Shown: in pieces, positions 63,512 to 64,000 of the stretch | Layout of the letters: each line of letters begins with the position of its first letter | Numbering within the stretch: position 1 is the stretch's first letter | DNA from: Bacillota bacterium | Lineage (GTDB): Bacteria; Bacillota; Clostridia; Saccharofermentanales; Saccharofermentanaceae | Direction of reading: 5' to 3' | DNA length: 64,000 nucleotides | NCBI GenBank assembly: GCA_023397475.1 | Contig: JAEWUD010000027.1 | Location: 62,001-126,000, forward strand | Notes under the pieces: model-generated | Seen by the model: only the letters and a program-made list of their open reading frames with translations | What the model was told of the DNA's origin: nothing | Databases searched by the model: none | Made by a program: the position numbers and the translations under genes

Positions 63512-63712
63512 TCATTGATTACCCACGAAATGGGCCGAAAATGCCTTTTTCGTATGTGCATCAATGAGCAATAAATCGATTATTTGTCATTGATTACCTA
63601 CGAATTATTCGAAGAACGACTTTTCGTATGTGCATCAATGAGCAATAAAGACTTTGTTTTTCATTGAGGCACATACGAAAACCCAGAAAACTTACGATTT
63701 AGTATGTGTCAC
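63512..63712. repeat. Palindromic repeat array, about 75-bp period (copy D)
   Basis: TCATTGA begins units at about 63512, 63587 and 63661. Units carry TTTTTCGTATGTGCATCAATGAGCAATAAA or the inverse AGGCACATACGAAAACCC (each shown in part), the words of the family found at 1330, 6817 and 28755. The stretch 63200-63511 before it contains only an unassigned sequence, including the probable promoter region of the XRE operon. Confidence 0.75.
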
Positions 63713-63812
63713 TATGTGAAGTAATCTGAATTTTTTCGTTGAAGTATATTAAATCTTTGTGATGCTATGCCATATACTGGTGCAGTTCGAAAATCGTTCG
63801 TCCACAGAAAGA

Positions 63813-63834
63813 AACCGGCAAATCGTTGCCGGTT
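63813..63834 (-). terminator. Terminator for a leftward gene entering at the window end
   Basis: AACCGGCAA and TTGCCGGTT around ATCG form a perfect 9-bp stem; the minus-strand tail is TCTTTCTG. It lies about 90 bases beyond the stop at 63926. Confidence 0.65.
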
Positions 63835-63925
63835 CTTCGATGTCAACACTTTCGATGTAACGGTGTTTAAGCCTTCCAAGCCACACTCTGTTTGACGCAA
63901 CGAATGACACATCGCTAAGAGATGT

Positions 63926-64000
63926 TCAGAACATCACGCCGTTCTGCAAGAAGACGACAACACAGACAGCCGTCGCAACCGCAGCTGCACAAGCCAAGCT
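63926..64000 (-). CDS. C-terminal end of a hydrophobic protein, truncated by the window edge
   Basis: On the minus strand the last 75 bases read an open frame of 24 codons, SLACAAAVATAVCVVVFLQN then GVMF and a TGA stop at 63926-63928. This is the end of a hydrophobic helix. The terminator at 63813-63834 lies downstream. It is too short to identify. Confidence 0.4.
   Translation of the reverse strand, partial: SLACAAAVATAVCVVVFLQNGVMF

Noticed and set aside
63712..63912. 66-codon minus-strand frame near the window end
   Set aside because: It spans the terminator stem at 63813-63834 and has no start site or recognisable product.

Overview
The window looks like a chromosomal segment from an anaerobic, nitrogen-fixing member of the Bacillota (Clostridia-like). 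The evidence is a compact nif operon of the Clostridium pasteurianum type: nifH, nifI1, nifI2, nifD, nifK, nifE, a fused nifN-B, a 2Fe-2S ferredoxin gene, and a split homocitrate synthase (nifV omega and alpha). Other clostridial signs are a YtrA-type GntR operon, LytTR and OhrR regulators, an EFR1-type ferredoxin and AGGAGG-like ribosome sites. No rRNA, tRNA, prophage or CRISPR array was seen.

Layout. 1-7.2 kb: the 3' end of a glutamate dehydrogenase gene, then a diguanylate cyclase, a PEP/pyruvate-binding-domain protein, an HD-domain protein and a repeat-rich intergenic stretch. 7.2-20.1 kb: a GntR/ABC operon, a phosphorylase/SPL-like radical SAM/SDR operon, a FAD protein, a hemerythrin-fused diguanylate cyclase, a flippase-like protein and a second ABC-2 exporter. 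20.1-20.5 kb: a strong candidate structured non-coding RNA with its own consensus promoter and terminator. 20.7-36 kb: mostly housekeeping and stress genes (M1 and S66 peptidases, GNAT, EFR1 ferredoxin, GGDEF/HD-GYP protein, TspO-like protein, epimerases, Nudix, rhodanese, HAD, LiaF/LytTR, lysoplasmalogenase). 36-42 kb: a signalling operon made of a solute-binding lipoprotein, a REC-HD-GYP regulator and a large hybrid histidine kinase. 42-45.8 kb: small metabolic genes and a glutathione peroxidase/OhrR pair.

45.8-61.4 kb is the nitrogen-fixation locus. The nif operon runs leftward from about 58.5 kb and ends in two accessory genes, an AnfO-like protein and an unrecognised repeat protein with a cysteine-rich tail. 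A molybdate ABC transporter operon (modABC) runs rightward from the same intergenic region, so Mo uptake and Mo-nitrogenase are divergently arranged. NifI1/NifI2 imply post-translational ammonium control. A leader with an intrinsic terminator just upstream of nifH, and a complementary antiterminator segment, implies an extra transcriptional switch.

The most unusual points are: (1) the ModA-like binding protein has its two lobes in reversed sequence order, as in a circular permutation; (2) the nifH leader looks like a terminator/antiterminator riboregulator; (3) an about 300-nt structured RNA at 20.15-20.46 kb is not identified; (4) an about 75-bp palindromic repeat family recurs at four intergenic loci, in one case inside a MITE-like element; (5) a perfect OhrR-type box overlaps the promoter of a glutathione peroxidase gene next to an OhrR-like gene. 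All of this is from reading the sequence; no database search was run.
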